64,000 nucleotides of DNA from Rhodothermales bacterium (GTDB taxonomy: Bacteria > Bacteroidota > Rhodothermia > Rhodothermales > JAHQVL01), in assembly GCA_041391505.1 (NCBI GenBank), contig JAWKNW010000019.1, positions 1 to 64,000 of the forward strand. The letters are read 5' to 3'. The first letter of the stretch is position 1, and each line of letters begins with the position of its first letter. Shown piece by piece: positions 34,483-41,923 of the stretch. The position numbers were made by a program, and so were the translations under genes. The notes under the pieces were generated by a model. That model ran no database searches. It was not told where the DNA came from and was given only the letters and a program-made list of their open reading frames with translations.

Positions 34483-35001
34483 ATGACAAAATTCCTGGTT
34501 CTCACCCTCTTCCTTCCCGTGGCCATGGCGAACGCGCAGACGCTGGTCTGGTCGACCGTCCTGCGCGACGTGCGGCATCGGTATCCGGAAGTCGATCAGA
34601 TCACCGTGGACTCGCTGGCGCGCTGGCTTGCCGACGACACGCGGGTGCAACCCCTGCTCGTCGATGTGCGCACCCGGGCCGAATACGACGTGAGCCACAT
34701 CGCCGGCGCGGTGCATGCCGATCCGGATGCCGAGGATGCCGATTCGCTCCTCGCCGTAGCGGCCGGCCGGCCTATCGTCGTCTATTGCTCGGTCGGGTAC
34801 CGGTCTTCCGCCCGGGCCGAGAAGCTGCGGCAGGCCGGCGCCGGCCAGGTCGCCAACCTGGAGGGCTCCCTGTTCATGTGGGCCAACAACGGGTTTCCTG
34901 TAGAGCGCGACGGCCGGCCGGTCGAACAGGTGCATCCCTACAACAAACTCTGGGGCACGCTGCTCAACAAACGGCTGCGGTACGACGGCGAGGTGAAATG
35001 A
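34483..35001 (+). CDS. Exported rhodanese-domain protein
   Basis: This 172-residue protein has a signal peptide (MTKFLVLTLFLPVAMANAQ) and one rhodanese domain. The active Cys sits in the loop VVYCSVGYRSSARA near residue 103 (C-x-x-G-x-R form). Preceding parts VDVRTRAEYDVSHIAGAVHAD and the closing LEGSLFMWANNGFPV are typical. Rhodanese proteins move sulfane sulfur to thiol acceptors; the acceptor of an exported one is unknown. ATG 34483 is the only start that gives the signal peptide. The frame upstream reads the 13-bp repeat. Confidence 0.88.
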   Translation: MTKFLVLTLFLPVAMANAQTLVWSTVLRDVRHRYPEVDQITVDSLARWLADDTRVQPLLVDVRTRAEYDVSHIAGAVHADPDAEDADSLLAVAAGRPIVVYCSVGYRSSARAEKLRQAGAGQVANLEGSLFMWANNGFPVERDGRPVEQVHPYNKLWGTLLNKRLRYDGEVK

Positions 35002-35037
35002 TGCCGGCGCGCCCACCGGGTGCCGGGGATGCGCGCA

Positions 35038-36027
35038 TCAGGACGCGACCGAGAGCTCCTTCGGCCGATGCGGATCGCCCAGCTGGAGGCATATCGCGCC
35101 GGCGATGATCGTCACGCCGGCGCCGATCTCGACCGCCGTGGGCTCCGTCCCGAGGATCAGCCAGGCGAGGAACAGGGTGGCCGGCGGGACCAGGTTGCCA
35201 TACAGTACCACGCGGGTGGGGCCGAGCGTGTCCAGGGCGCGAACCTTGATCCATTGTCCCACGCCCACGCCGATCGCCCCGCCGGCGAGGATGGCGATCC
35301 AGGTCCATGCGCTGAGCGACAGCCAGGGCTGTGCGGCGATGGAGGGCAGGGCGATGGCCACGTACAGCATGCCGCCGATCGCAGTCCGCGCGGCAACCAC
35401 GGAGGTGGCGCCGTAGGCGATCGCGAGGGGCTTGATGAGATGCAATTCGGCGGCTGTGCAGCAAATCCCCAGAAAAAGCAGCGCGTCGCCCTGCCAGGCG
35501 TTACGGCCCGGCGCCATCCCGTCGAGCGCGAGGCCGATCGTGCCCGCCGCCGCCACCACCAGACCGATGAGGCCGATGCGGTTCAAGCGTTCGGTCCGCA
35601 GCAAAAAGCCCAGACCGGCGCTCACCGCCGGACAGATGGCGAGCCACAGCGCGGCGCGTCCGCTCGACGTGAGGTGGAGCCCCTCGATACCGAGCCAGGG
35701 GGCCATCGTGGCCCCCAGCAGGGATACGACGAGCAGGCGTGGCCAGTCGGCCCGGTGCAGGACAGGGAAAAGCCCCAGCCATCGCGGCCCGGTGGCGCGG
35801 CCGCGCAGGTAGAGGACGATCAGCAGCACGCCGGCGGCTGCGACGAAACGCGCCACACTGAATGAGATCGCCGCCAGCTCCTGGAGGGCGATCTCCGCCA
35901 GCACGAAGTTGGAGCCCCAGATCAGCGTAAAGAACACCAGCAGGCCGTGGTGCGCGACATCAACCCGGCGACCGGCGACGAAAGCGTCGCCTGAAGCAGG
36001 GTCCTCTGAACAGGTGGGTTCGGGCAT
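35038..36027 (-). CDS. EamA-family (DMT superfamily) transporter
   Basis: This 329-residue inner-membrane protein has ten predicted helices in two EamA repeats. The first starts GLLVFFTLIWGSNFVLAEIAL near residue 28 and the second ALLFLGICCTAAELHLIKPLA near 185. The TIWGSNF-type motif and the final LFLAWLILGTEPTAVEIGAGVTII are typical of drug/metabolite exporters. The substrate (amino acid, metabolite or drug) cannot be predicted. A hydrophilic N-terminal tail of about 25 residues precedes helix 1. It converges with the rhodanese gene and appears monocistronic. Confidence 0.9.
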   Translation of the reverse strand: MPEPTCSEDPASGDAFVAGRRVDVAHHGLLVFFTLIWGSNFVLAEIALQELAAISFSVARFVAAAGVLLIVLYLRGRATGPRWLGLFPVLHRADWPRLLVVSLLGATMAPWLGIEGLHLTSSGRAALWLAICPAVSAGLGFLLRTERLNRIGLIGLVVAAAGTIGLALDGMAPGRNAWQGDALLFLGICCTAAELHLIKPLAIAYGATSVVAARTAIGGMLYVAIALPSIAAQPWLSLSAWTWIAILAGGAIGVGVGQWIKVRALDTLGPTRVVLYGNLVPPATLFLAWLILGTEPTAVEIGAGVTIIAGAICLQLGDPHRPKELSVAS

Positions 36028-36090
36028 CTACGTGCGTGGGTCCTTAGACGCGGGGTGCGTTACCCAAAAACATCGTTACGATGCACGATG

Positions 36091-37509
36091 TCAAGGGAAA
36101 ATACCCCGCAGCTCGTACGCGTAGGCGATCTTCTCCAGGGCGGAGATGAACGCGGCGCAGCGCAGATCGATCTTCATCTCGTGACGCTCCTGGATGACAC
36201 GGATCTGCCGGTACGCCTCGACCATCGTGTCCTCGAGCCCCGAGTTGACGAGGTCGACCTCGTCCGGCCCGTGCGCGATGCTGCGCATCATCGAGGTGTC
36301 GATCGACTTACCCGTCATTTTTTCCAGCGTCTGCAGGATCTGGATGTTGCTCCGCTCCTCGAAGCGTTTCTCCATGCGGCCGAAACGCACGTGCGACAGG
36401 TTTTTCAGCCACTCGAAATAGGATACGGTGACGCCGCCGGCGTTGAGGTACATGTCCGGGATGATCAGCACGCCCCGCGCCGTGAGCGCCTCGGCCGCGT
36501 CGGCCGTAACCGGTCCGTTAGCGGCTTCGGCGATGATCTTCGCCTTGATGCGGGACGCGTTCTCCATCGTAATCTGGTTCTCGAGCGCCGCCGGCACGAG
36601 GATGTCGCATTCCAGTTCGAGCGCTTCCAGCGTATTTTTGATCAGCGTGGCTCCGGGGAACGTCGTGATCGTCTTGTGCTCTTTGCGGTGGGCGTCGACG
36701 GCTTCGATGTCGAGCCCCTTCGGGTTGTAGATCGCGCCGTCGTACTCCGCGATGGCCAGGATGACGCCGCCCGACTCCTGGATGAACTTGGAGGAATGGT
36801 ACCCCACATTGCCAAACCCCTGCACGACGCACGTCTTGCCCTCGATACCGGTCTTCATGCCGCGCGTCTTCATGTCCTCTTCGAAGCTGCACGCCTCGCG
36901 GATGCCAAAACACACGCCCCGGCCGGTGGCCTCGACGCGGCCCCGGATCCCGCCCTGGGCGACCGGCTTGCCGGTGACGCAGCCCAGCGCGTCGAGTTCG
37001 GACGTGGTCATCGAGTTGTAGGTATCGACGATCCAGGCCATTTCGCGGGCGCCGGTGCCGTAGTCGGGCGCCGGCACGTCGATGCCCGGGCCGATGAATT
37101 TTTTGGCGATGAGTTCGTAGGTGTAGCGGCGGGTGATGCGCTCCAGTTCGGCCTCGGAGTAGGCGCGCGGATTGATCTTGACCGCCCCCTTGGCGCCGCC
37201 GAACGGCACATCGACGATCGCGCATTTGTAGGTCATCAGCGCGGCGAGGGCCATCACCTCGTCCTGGTCGGCGTGTTCGTTATACCGGATCCCGCCCTTG
37301 ACCGGCGTGCGGTGGTGGCTGTGTTCGGCGCGCCACGCCTTGATGACCTCGATGCTCCCGTCGTCCCGCTTGAGGGGGAATTGGATCGAGTAAACGCTGT
37401 TGCAGATGCGGATCTGCTCGATGAGTCCCGGCGGGTAATCGGTAAGAGCGGCGGCGCGCTTGAGGTTTGCGCTGACCTGCTCGTTGAAAGATATTTTCTG
37501 AATGGACAT
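36091..37509 (-). CDS. NAD(P)-dependent glutamate dehydrogenase
   Basis: This 472-residue enzyme interconverts glutamate with 2-oxoglutarate and ammonia. Visible signatures are KGGIRYNEHADQDEVMALA near residue 72, the catalytic Lys region VPFGGAKGAVKINPR near 100, PAPDYGTGAREMAW near 145, and the Rossmann motif VVQGFGNVGYHS near 227. The length and the GGAKG form fit the hexameric Glu/Leu/Phe/Val dehydrogenase family. The coenzyme choice is uncertain. The gene is divergent from mocA with a 119-bp intergenic region holding both promoters. Confidence 0.93.
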   Translation of the reverse strand: MSIQKISFNEQVSANLKRAAALTDYPPGLIEQIRICNSVYSIQFPLKRDDGSIEVIKAWRAEHSHHRTPVKGGIRYNEHADQDEVMALAALMTYKCAIVDVPFGGAKGAVKINPRAYSEAELERITRRYTYELIAKKFIGPGIDVPAPDYGTGAREMAWIVDTYNSMTTSELDALGCVTGKPVAQGGIRGRVEATGRGVCFGIREACSFEEDMKTRGMKTGIEGKTCVVQGFGNVGYHSSKFIQESGGVILAIAEYDGAIYNPKGLDIEAVDAHRKEHKTITTFPGATLIKNTLEALELECDILVPAALENQITMENASRIKAKIIAEAANGPVTADAAEALTARGVLIIPDMYLNAGGVTVSYFEWLKNLSHVRFGRMEKRFEERSNIQILQTLEKMTGKSIDTSMMRSIAHGPDEVDLVNSGLEDTMVEAYRQIRVIQERHEMKIDLRCAAFISALEKIAYAYELRGIFP

Positions 37510-37628
37510 TCCGTTCTATCCTCGTTAAGATGGGCGCTGACTGAAACCGGAGGACGTCTTGCTGACGGCGAAGCAGCCGGTGACGGCAATTCGGATCGGA
37601 AGTTAGATCGGCATCGACTGATACGCAA

Positions 37629-38258
37629 ATGACGAAATCGGACCGCAAAAAGCCGGTGTTTGTATCGGGTATCTTGCTTGCGGCGGGGCTTTCTTCGCGG
37701 ATGGGCGAGGCGAACAAACTGCTCATGCCGCTAGGCGGTCTGCCGCTGGTGCTCCATGCCGCGCGGGCACTGGGAGAAGCGCCGCTGGGTGAGTGCATGG
37801 CGGTGGTAGGACATGAGGGGGACCAGGTAGGATCGGTGCTGCAAGGCGTGGCGCTTCGTTGTGTCCCGAACGCCGGCTATGCGTCCGGGATGACCTCCTC
37901 CATCCAGGCCGGCGTCCGCGCTGCGTCCGAATCGGCTGACGGCTATCTGATCATGCTCGGCGACATGCCGCTGGTGCGGCCGGCGACCTTGGCGTTGCTG
38001 GTGGACGCGCTGGAGGCCGGCGGGATCGTGGTGCCCGTCTACCGGGGAACGCGCGGGAATCCGGTCCTCTTCTCCAGCGCCTATCGGGACGAGATCCTGG
38101 CGCACGAAGAGCCGGAGGGATGCCGGGGCATCCTCAAGCGCCACGCGGCCCGCGTCGTCGAGGTGCCGGTAGACGACGAGGGAGTGCTGCGGGATGTGGA
38201 TACGGAGAACGCTTTCGAGGAATTAAAATCGCACCATGCACATCGCAAGATGCGTTGA
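37629..38258 (+). CDS. mocA: Molybdenum cofactor cytidylyltransferase (MocA-like)
   Basis: This 209-residue nucleotidyltransferase of the MobA fold has the nucleotide loop LLAAGLSSRMGEANKLLMPL at residues 12-32, the metal-binding MLGDMPLV near 116, and ASGMTSSIQAGV near 87. MocA adds CMP to molybdopterin for the xanthine dehydrogenase family. That assignment over MobA is favoured by the GEANKLL form and by the xdhC gene next door, which acts in the same branch. The neighbourhood also includes moaA. No molybdoenzyme subunit is visible in the window, so its client lies elsewhere. Confidence 0.85.
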   Translation: MTKSDRKKPVFVSGILLAAGLSSRMGEANKLLMPLGGLPLVLHAARALGEAPLGECMAVVGHEGDQVGSVLQGVALRCVPNAGYASGMTSSIQAGVRAASESADGYLIMLGDMPLVRPATLALLVDALEAGGIVVPVYRGTRGNPVLFSSAYRDEILAHEEPEGCRGILKRHAARVVEVPVDDEGVLRDVDTENAFEELKSHHAHRKMR

Positions 38259-38449
38259 CGGTGCCATGCTGGATGCTGCACGGCAACGCGTCTGGATATG
38301 CGATGACTCGCGCATGATGCCTCAGAAACAGTTGAGAAATAAAAACGGGTTGTCTTCCTGAGCCCCCGGCGCTTGCGACGGGGTTGTCGAAAGCGCTCTA
38401 GATCGGCATCTCGCCATCCAATGCACGTTCAAGCACCTCAGGAAATAAA

Positions 38450-38481
38450 CCTGCCAACCTGCAACGTGTAACCTGCAACCT
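38450..38481 (-). repeat. Period-7 repeat, GGTTGCA type
   Basis: On the minus strand heptads GGTTGCA, GGTTACA (with one spacer-like variation) and GGTTGGC abut the stop codon of the xdhC gene. This is the same GGTTGCA unit as at 1552-1641. The rest of the 38259-38449 gap shows no gene. Confidence 0.7.
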
Positions 38482-39615
38482 TCACGAATGAATCGCGGCA
38501 GTGCGGTCGCGGAGCATGCCGCCGGCGCGGCCGTGGAAGGCGGCCTGGGCTTCGGCGATGGCCGCGAGGGCGATTTCTTCCGGGGTCTCGGTGCCGATGT
38601 CCAGGCCCAGCGGTCCGTAGATGCGGGTCTCGACCTCCTCGGAGAGCGGGGCGAGCTCGACGAACATGCGCTCGGTGCGGCTTCGGGGGCCGAGGAGGCC
38701 GATATAACGGATCGGCGTTTCGATCAGGCCGGCGAGCAGCGCCCGGTCGCGCAGGTAGCTGTGGTTCATGACGAACGCCGCCGTCCGCGCATCCGGCGTG
38801 ATGCGGCTTGCCACCTCCTCCGGGTGCATGAGGAAGACGTGCCGGTCGGCGTCGGGGATCTTGCGCGCGAGTTCGGCTTCGGGCTTCCGGCCCACGATCC
38901 AGGTTTCCCAGCCGAGCGAGCGGGTGATGCGGACGATCGGGGCGATGTCGTGGCCCTCGCCGAAGACGAACAGGCGGATCGGGGGCTGGACCGTCTCGAA
39001 GAGGACGTCGGCGCTGGCGGTGGCGGTTTCGTAAACGCGGTTCTGCCAGGTTTGCTTGTGGTCGGGCACACTGTGGTCGTCGAGCAACGCCCGAGCGTCC
39101 TGCCGGATGGCGTTCAGCAGATCGGGGGGCAGTGGGGCGCTTGTCTGCATCGGTTCATCGCCGGCGAAGAGGGCATGCCGCGCGACCTGGTTTTCCCAGG
39201 CGCCGGTCGCCACCAGCACGGTCGCCATGACGGCCGGCCTGCGCGACGCGAACGCGTCGCCGATCCAGTCCAGCGGCGTCACCGCTTCGCCGGCGGCGAA
39301 GGGTTCGATGAGCACGTGCACGATCCCGTTGCATCCGGTGCCGAAGCCGAGAATGATGTCGTCCTCGCCCAGTTCGAAGGGGTGCGTTTCGGCGACCCCG
39401 GTTTTCATCTGCTCGAGGGCGCGCTCGGCGACTTCCCCTTCCAGGCATCCGCCGCTGATGGTGCCCCAGGTGGCGCCGTCGCGGTCGACGAGCATGCGCG
39501 CGCCGGGCCGGCGGTAGGTGGATCCGCCGATTTTGACCACGGTCGCCAGCGCACACGGCTGCCCCGCGTCGCGCAGCCGACGAGCGTGGTGGAGAATCTG
39601 CTTTACTTCGTACAT
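38482..39615 (-). CDS. XdhC/CoxI-family molybdenum cofactor insertion protein
   Basis: This 377-residue protein has the N-terminal XdhC_CoxI domain (LATVVKIGGSTYRRPGARML near 24, then GTISGGCLEGEVAERAL near 52 with the conserved Cys). The C-terminal Rossmann domain begins LFVFGEGHDIAPIVRI near 217. XdhC binds molybdenum cofactor, promotes its sulfuration, and delivers it to xanthine dehydrogenase-like enzymes. It converges with mocA, whose product makes the cytidine form of the cofactor used by this enzyme class. The Rossmann loop reads GEGHD, a small variation on the usual GAGH(D/V). Confidence 0.9.
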   Translation of the reverse strand: MYEVKQILHHARRLRDAGQPCALATVVKIGGSTYRRPGARMLVDRDGATWGTISGGCLEGEVAERALEQMKTGVAETHPFELGEDDIILGFGTGCNGIVHVLIEPFAAGEAVTPLDWIGDAFASRRPAVMATVLVATGAWENQVARHALFAGDEPMQTSAPLPPDLLNAIRQDARALLDDHSVPDHKQTWQNRVYETATASADVLFETVQPPIRLFVFGEGHDIAPIVRITRSLGWETWIVGRKPEAELARKIPDADRHVFLMHPEEVASRITPDARTAAFVMNHSYLRDRALLAGLIETPIRYIGLLGPRSRTERMFVELAPLSEEVETRIYGPLGLDIGTETPEEIALAAIAEAQAAFHGRAGGMLRDRTAAIHS

Positions 39616-39657
39616 CGGCGTGGGGTAGAATGCGCTGGGTGTCTGGGGATAAAGATA

Positions 39658-39681
39658 CGGGATGCGGGATGCAGGATGTCG
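39658..39681 (+). repeat. Short period-7 repeat, GGATGCN type
   Basis: Three heptads (GGGATGC, GGGATGC, AGGATGT in register) lie 43 bp upstream of the leftward xdhC start. The unit is the same as in the large array at 28231. Confidence 0.7.
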
Positions 39682-39808
39682 GTTATTGTGTGTTTCCCGA
39701 ATCTATCAACCGCATCCCGTTCAACGCGCCTGCAGGTTTTTTCCCCTGGTAAAATCGGTATGCGCACCCGAAATTGCCACCGGAACGCCAAGCAGGGAAA
39801 TCCCCTTC

Positions 39809-39836
39809 GCTAATCGCTAATCGCTAATCGCAAATC
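39809..39836 (+). repeat. Period-7 repeat, GCTAATC x4, at the translation start of the sulfurtransferase gene
   Basis: Three GCTAATC and one GCAAATC, head-to-tail, end two bases before the ATG at 39839. They occupy the exact place where a ribosome-binding site would be. I see no Shine-Dalgarno in it. Confidence 0.85.
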
Positions 39837-39838
39837 CA

Positions 39839-40687
39839 ATGGCCTTCACGACCCTCGTCTCCGCCGATACGCTGAAAACGCACCTGCACGATCCGTCGTG
39901 GGTCGTGGTCGATTGCCGATTTTCGCTCGACGATACCGAGCGCGGCCGGCGCGCCTATGCGGAAGGGCACGTGTCCGGGGCCTACTACGCGCATCTGGAC
40001 GAGGTGTTGTCCGGCCCCATCCTGCCCGGCAAGACCGGCCGGCACCCGCTGCCCGATCCGGAGGAGTTTGCGCGGGCCGTCGCCGGATGGGGCGTGACGG
40101 ATCATACCCAGGTGGTCGTCTACGACGACGCCGGCGGCGGCGTGGCGTCCCGGCTGTGGTGGCTGCTGCGCTGGATCGGACACGAACGGGTGGCGTTGCT
40201 GGATGGGGGATGGAATGCGTGGCAGCAGGCGGGCGGGTCCGTCGACACCGCGACGCCGCCGGCCCGGGAAGGGGCGGTCACGGTGCGGCTCGACGCGGGG
40301 CTCGTCGCCGAGGCCGAGGAGGTAGCATCCCGCCGCGAGGCCGGTGATTTTGTACTGCTGGATGCGCGGGCGTACGAGCGTTTCGCCGGGCGCGTCGAGC
40401 CGATCGACCCCGTCGCGGGGCATATTCCGGGCGCCCGATCGCTTCCATTCGGGGGAAATCTCGATATCGACGGCCGGTTTCTCCCGCCGGAGCGGCTCAA
40501 GGCGCGTTTCGCGCCGCTTTTCGAGGGGGTGGAGGAATCAGACGTGGTCTGTTATTGCGGGTCGGGTGTGACGGCGGCACACAATCTGCTGGCGATGGCG
40601 CACGCCGGCTACCCCGGAGCGAGGCTCTATCCGGGTTCGTGGAGCGAATGGATCACCGACCCCGACCGGCCGGTGGCGCGCGAGTAA
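39839..40687 (+). CDS. sseA: Thiosulfate/3-mercaptopyruvate sulfurtransferase
   Basis: This 282-residue protein has two rhodanese domains. The N-terminal one is inactive-looking (VVDCRFSLDDTERGRRAYAEGHVSGA near 22). The C-terminal one carries the catalytic loop CYCGSGVTAAHN near 233. The CGSGVTA loop fits the 3-mercaptopyruvate or thiosulfate type. It lies 66 bp upstream of moaA on the same strand and near mocA/xdhC, so supplying sulfur for molybdopterin or for XdhC-dependent cofactor sulfuration is a reasonable inference. The start has heptad repeats instead of a ribosome-binding site. Confidence 0.88.
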   Translation: MAFTTLVSADTLKTHLHDPSWVVVDCRFSLDDTERGRRAYAEGHVSGAYYAHLDEVLSGPILPGKTGRHPLPDPEEFARAVAGWGVTDHTQVVVYDDAGGGVASRLWWLLRWIGHERVALLDGGWNAWQQAGGSVDTATPPAREGAVTVRLDAGLVAEAEEVASRREAGDFVLLDARAYERFAGRVEPIDPVAGHIPGARSLPFGGNLDIDGRFLPPERLKARFAPLFEGVEESDVVCYCGSGVTAAHNLLAMAHAGYPGARLYPGSWSEWITDPDRPVARE

Positions 40688-40753
40688 GCCGGCCGAACCT
40701 CGCGGGGCGCGTTCGGTACAACCCCGTGCCCGCCTTTCGAATCGACAACCGCC

Positions 40754-41734
40754 ATGCTTACCGATACCTTCGGCCGCCATCACACGTACCTGCGCATTTC
40801 GCTTACCGAGCGGTGCAATCTGCGGTGTCAGTATTGCATGCCGGCGGAGGGGGTGCCGCTCAAGCCGCACGCCGACATCCTTACGTTCGAAGAGATCGAA
40901 CGCCTTTCGCGGCTCTTCGTCGAGGCCGGCGTGACCAAGATCCGGCTCACGGGCGGCGAGCCGCTGGTGCGCAAGGATGTGGAAGACGTGGTAGGACGCA
41001 TCGGCCGGCTTGAGGGGCTGCGCACGTTCGCCATGACGACGAACGGGCTCCTCCTGCCCAAAAAGCTGCCGGCGCTGCATGCCGCCGGCGTGAATCTCCT
41101 CAACATCAGCCTCGATACCCTGCGCGAGGATCGGTTCGCGACCATCACCCGCCGCGAGGGGTTCGAGCTGGTGATGCGCGCGATCGACATGGCGATCGAA
41201 TACGGGTATCGCCCGGTGAAGATCAACTGCGTGGTCCTGCGCGGCTTCAACGACGACGAACTGGCCGATTTTGTGACGCTAACGCGCGAAAAGCCCATCG
41301 AGGTACGGTTCATCGAATACATGCCGTTCGAAGGCAACGGCTGGAAGGACGACCGGTTCATGGCCTACACCGAGATGATCGAGCGGATCGAGGCGGAGCA
41401 CCCGGGTCTGGCGCGCCAGGAGGATGGACCGAACGAGACCTCCAAGACCTACCGCGTGCCCGGCTACGCCGGCTCGGTCGGCTTCATCACCTCGATGAGC
41501 GAGAACTTTTGCGGCGGCTGCAACCGCCTGCGCATAACAGCCGATGGCAACCTCAAGGTCTGCCTGTTCGGCAACGCCGAAGTTAGCCTCCGCGATGCAA
41601 TGCGCGCCGGCGCCAGCGACGCAACGATGCGGGAGATCGTCGAGGCCGCCGTCCAGCGGAAAAAAGCCGCCCACGCCGGCATGTACAACATCGCCGCGGG
41701 AGAGAACCGGCCGATGATTCTGATCGGGGGCTGA
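40754..41734 (+). CDS. moaA: GTP 3',8-cyclase MoaA
   Basis: This 326-residue radical-SAM enzyme performs the first step of molybdopterin synthesis. The N-terminal cluster CNLRCQYC (Cys 21, 25, 28), the SAM-binding GGEPLV near 65, the C-terminal cluster FCGGCNRLRIT with a later VCLFG Cys, and the C-terminal GG tail are all present, so the enzyme looks complete. moaC, moaD, moaE and moeA are not in the window. It is probably cotranscribed with the sulfurtransferase just upstream. Confidence 0.96.
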   Translation: MLTDTFGRHHTYLRISLTERCNLRCQYCMPAEGVPLKPHADILTFEEIERLSRLFVEAGVTKIRLTGGEPLVRKDVEDVVGRIGRLEGLRTFAMTTNGLLLPKKLPALHAAGVNLLNISLDTLREDRFATITRREGFELVMRAIDMAIEYGYRPVKINCVVLRGFNDDELADFVTLTREKPIEVRFIEYMPFEGNGWKDDRFMAYTEMIERIEAEHPGLARQEDGPNETSKTYRVPGYAGSVGFITSMSENFCGGCNRLRITADGNLKVCLFGNAEVSLRDAMRAGASDATMREIVEAAVQRKKAAHAGMYNIAAGENRPMILIGG

Positions 41735-41751
41735 AGGCTGCTGCGTGCAGT

Positions 41752-41822
41752 GGTTCGAGGTTTAAGGTTCGAGGTTCAAGGTTCAGCGTTCAAGGGTCTC
41801 CCGATTCCATTAAACCTTGAAC
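41752..41822. repeat. Period-7 GGTTCGA/GGTTCAA array with short inverted arm
   Basis: Heptads GGTTCGA, GGTTTAA, GGTTCGA, GGTTCAA, GGTTCAG, CGTTCAA run rightward at 41752-41795, and the complement TAAACCTTGAAC follows at 41811-41822, so a hairpin is possible. It stands between moaA and the dehydrogenase gene and could terminate moaA transcription. Confidence 0.85.
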
Positions 41823-41923
41823 GCGCATTTCCGCAACCGTCGCTTATTTGAAAGGGACTCCCTACATTCCTGAAGCGCTTCCGCGCTTTCCGTGTATTCC
41901 ACCCGCGGTTCACCCCTTAGGCG

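Noticed and set aside
34281..34526. Extended N-terminus of MnmA
   Set aside because: The added residues come from the 13-bp repeat. The family starts right before the PP-loop, as with ATG 34280.
38310..38400. Another inverted-repeat element resembling the one at 7546
   Set aside because: Only loose similarity (CCTGAGC..., GTTGTCGAAAGC) and no matching ends could be found.
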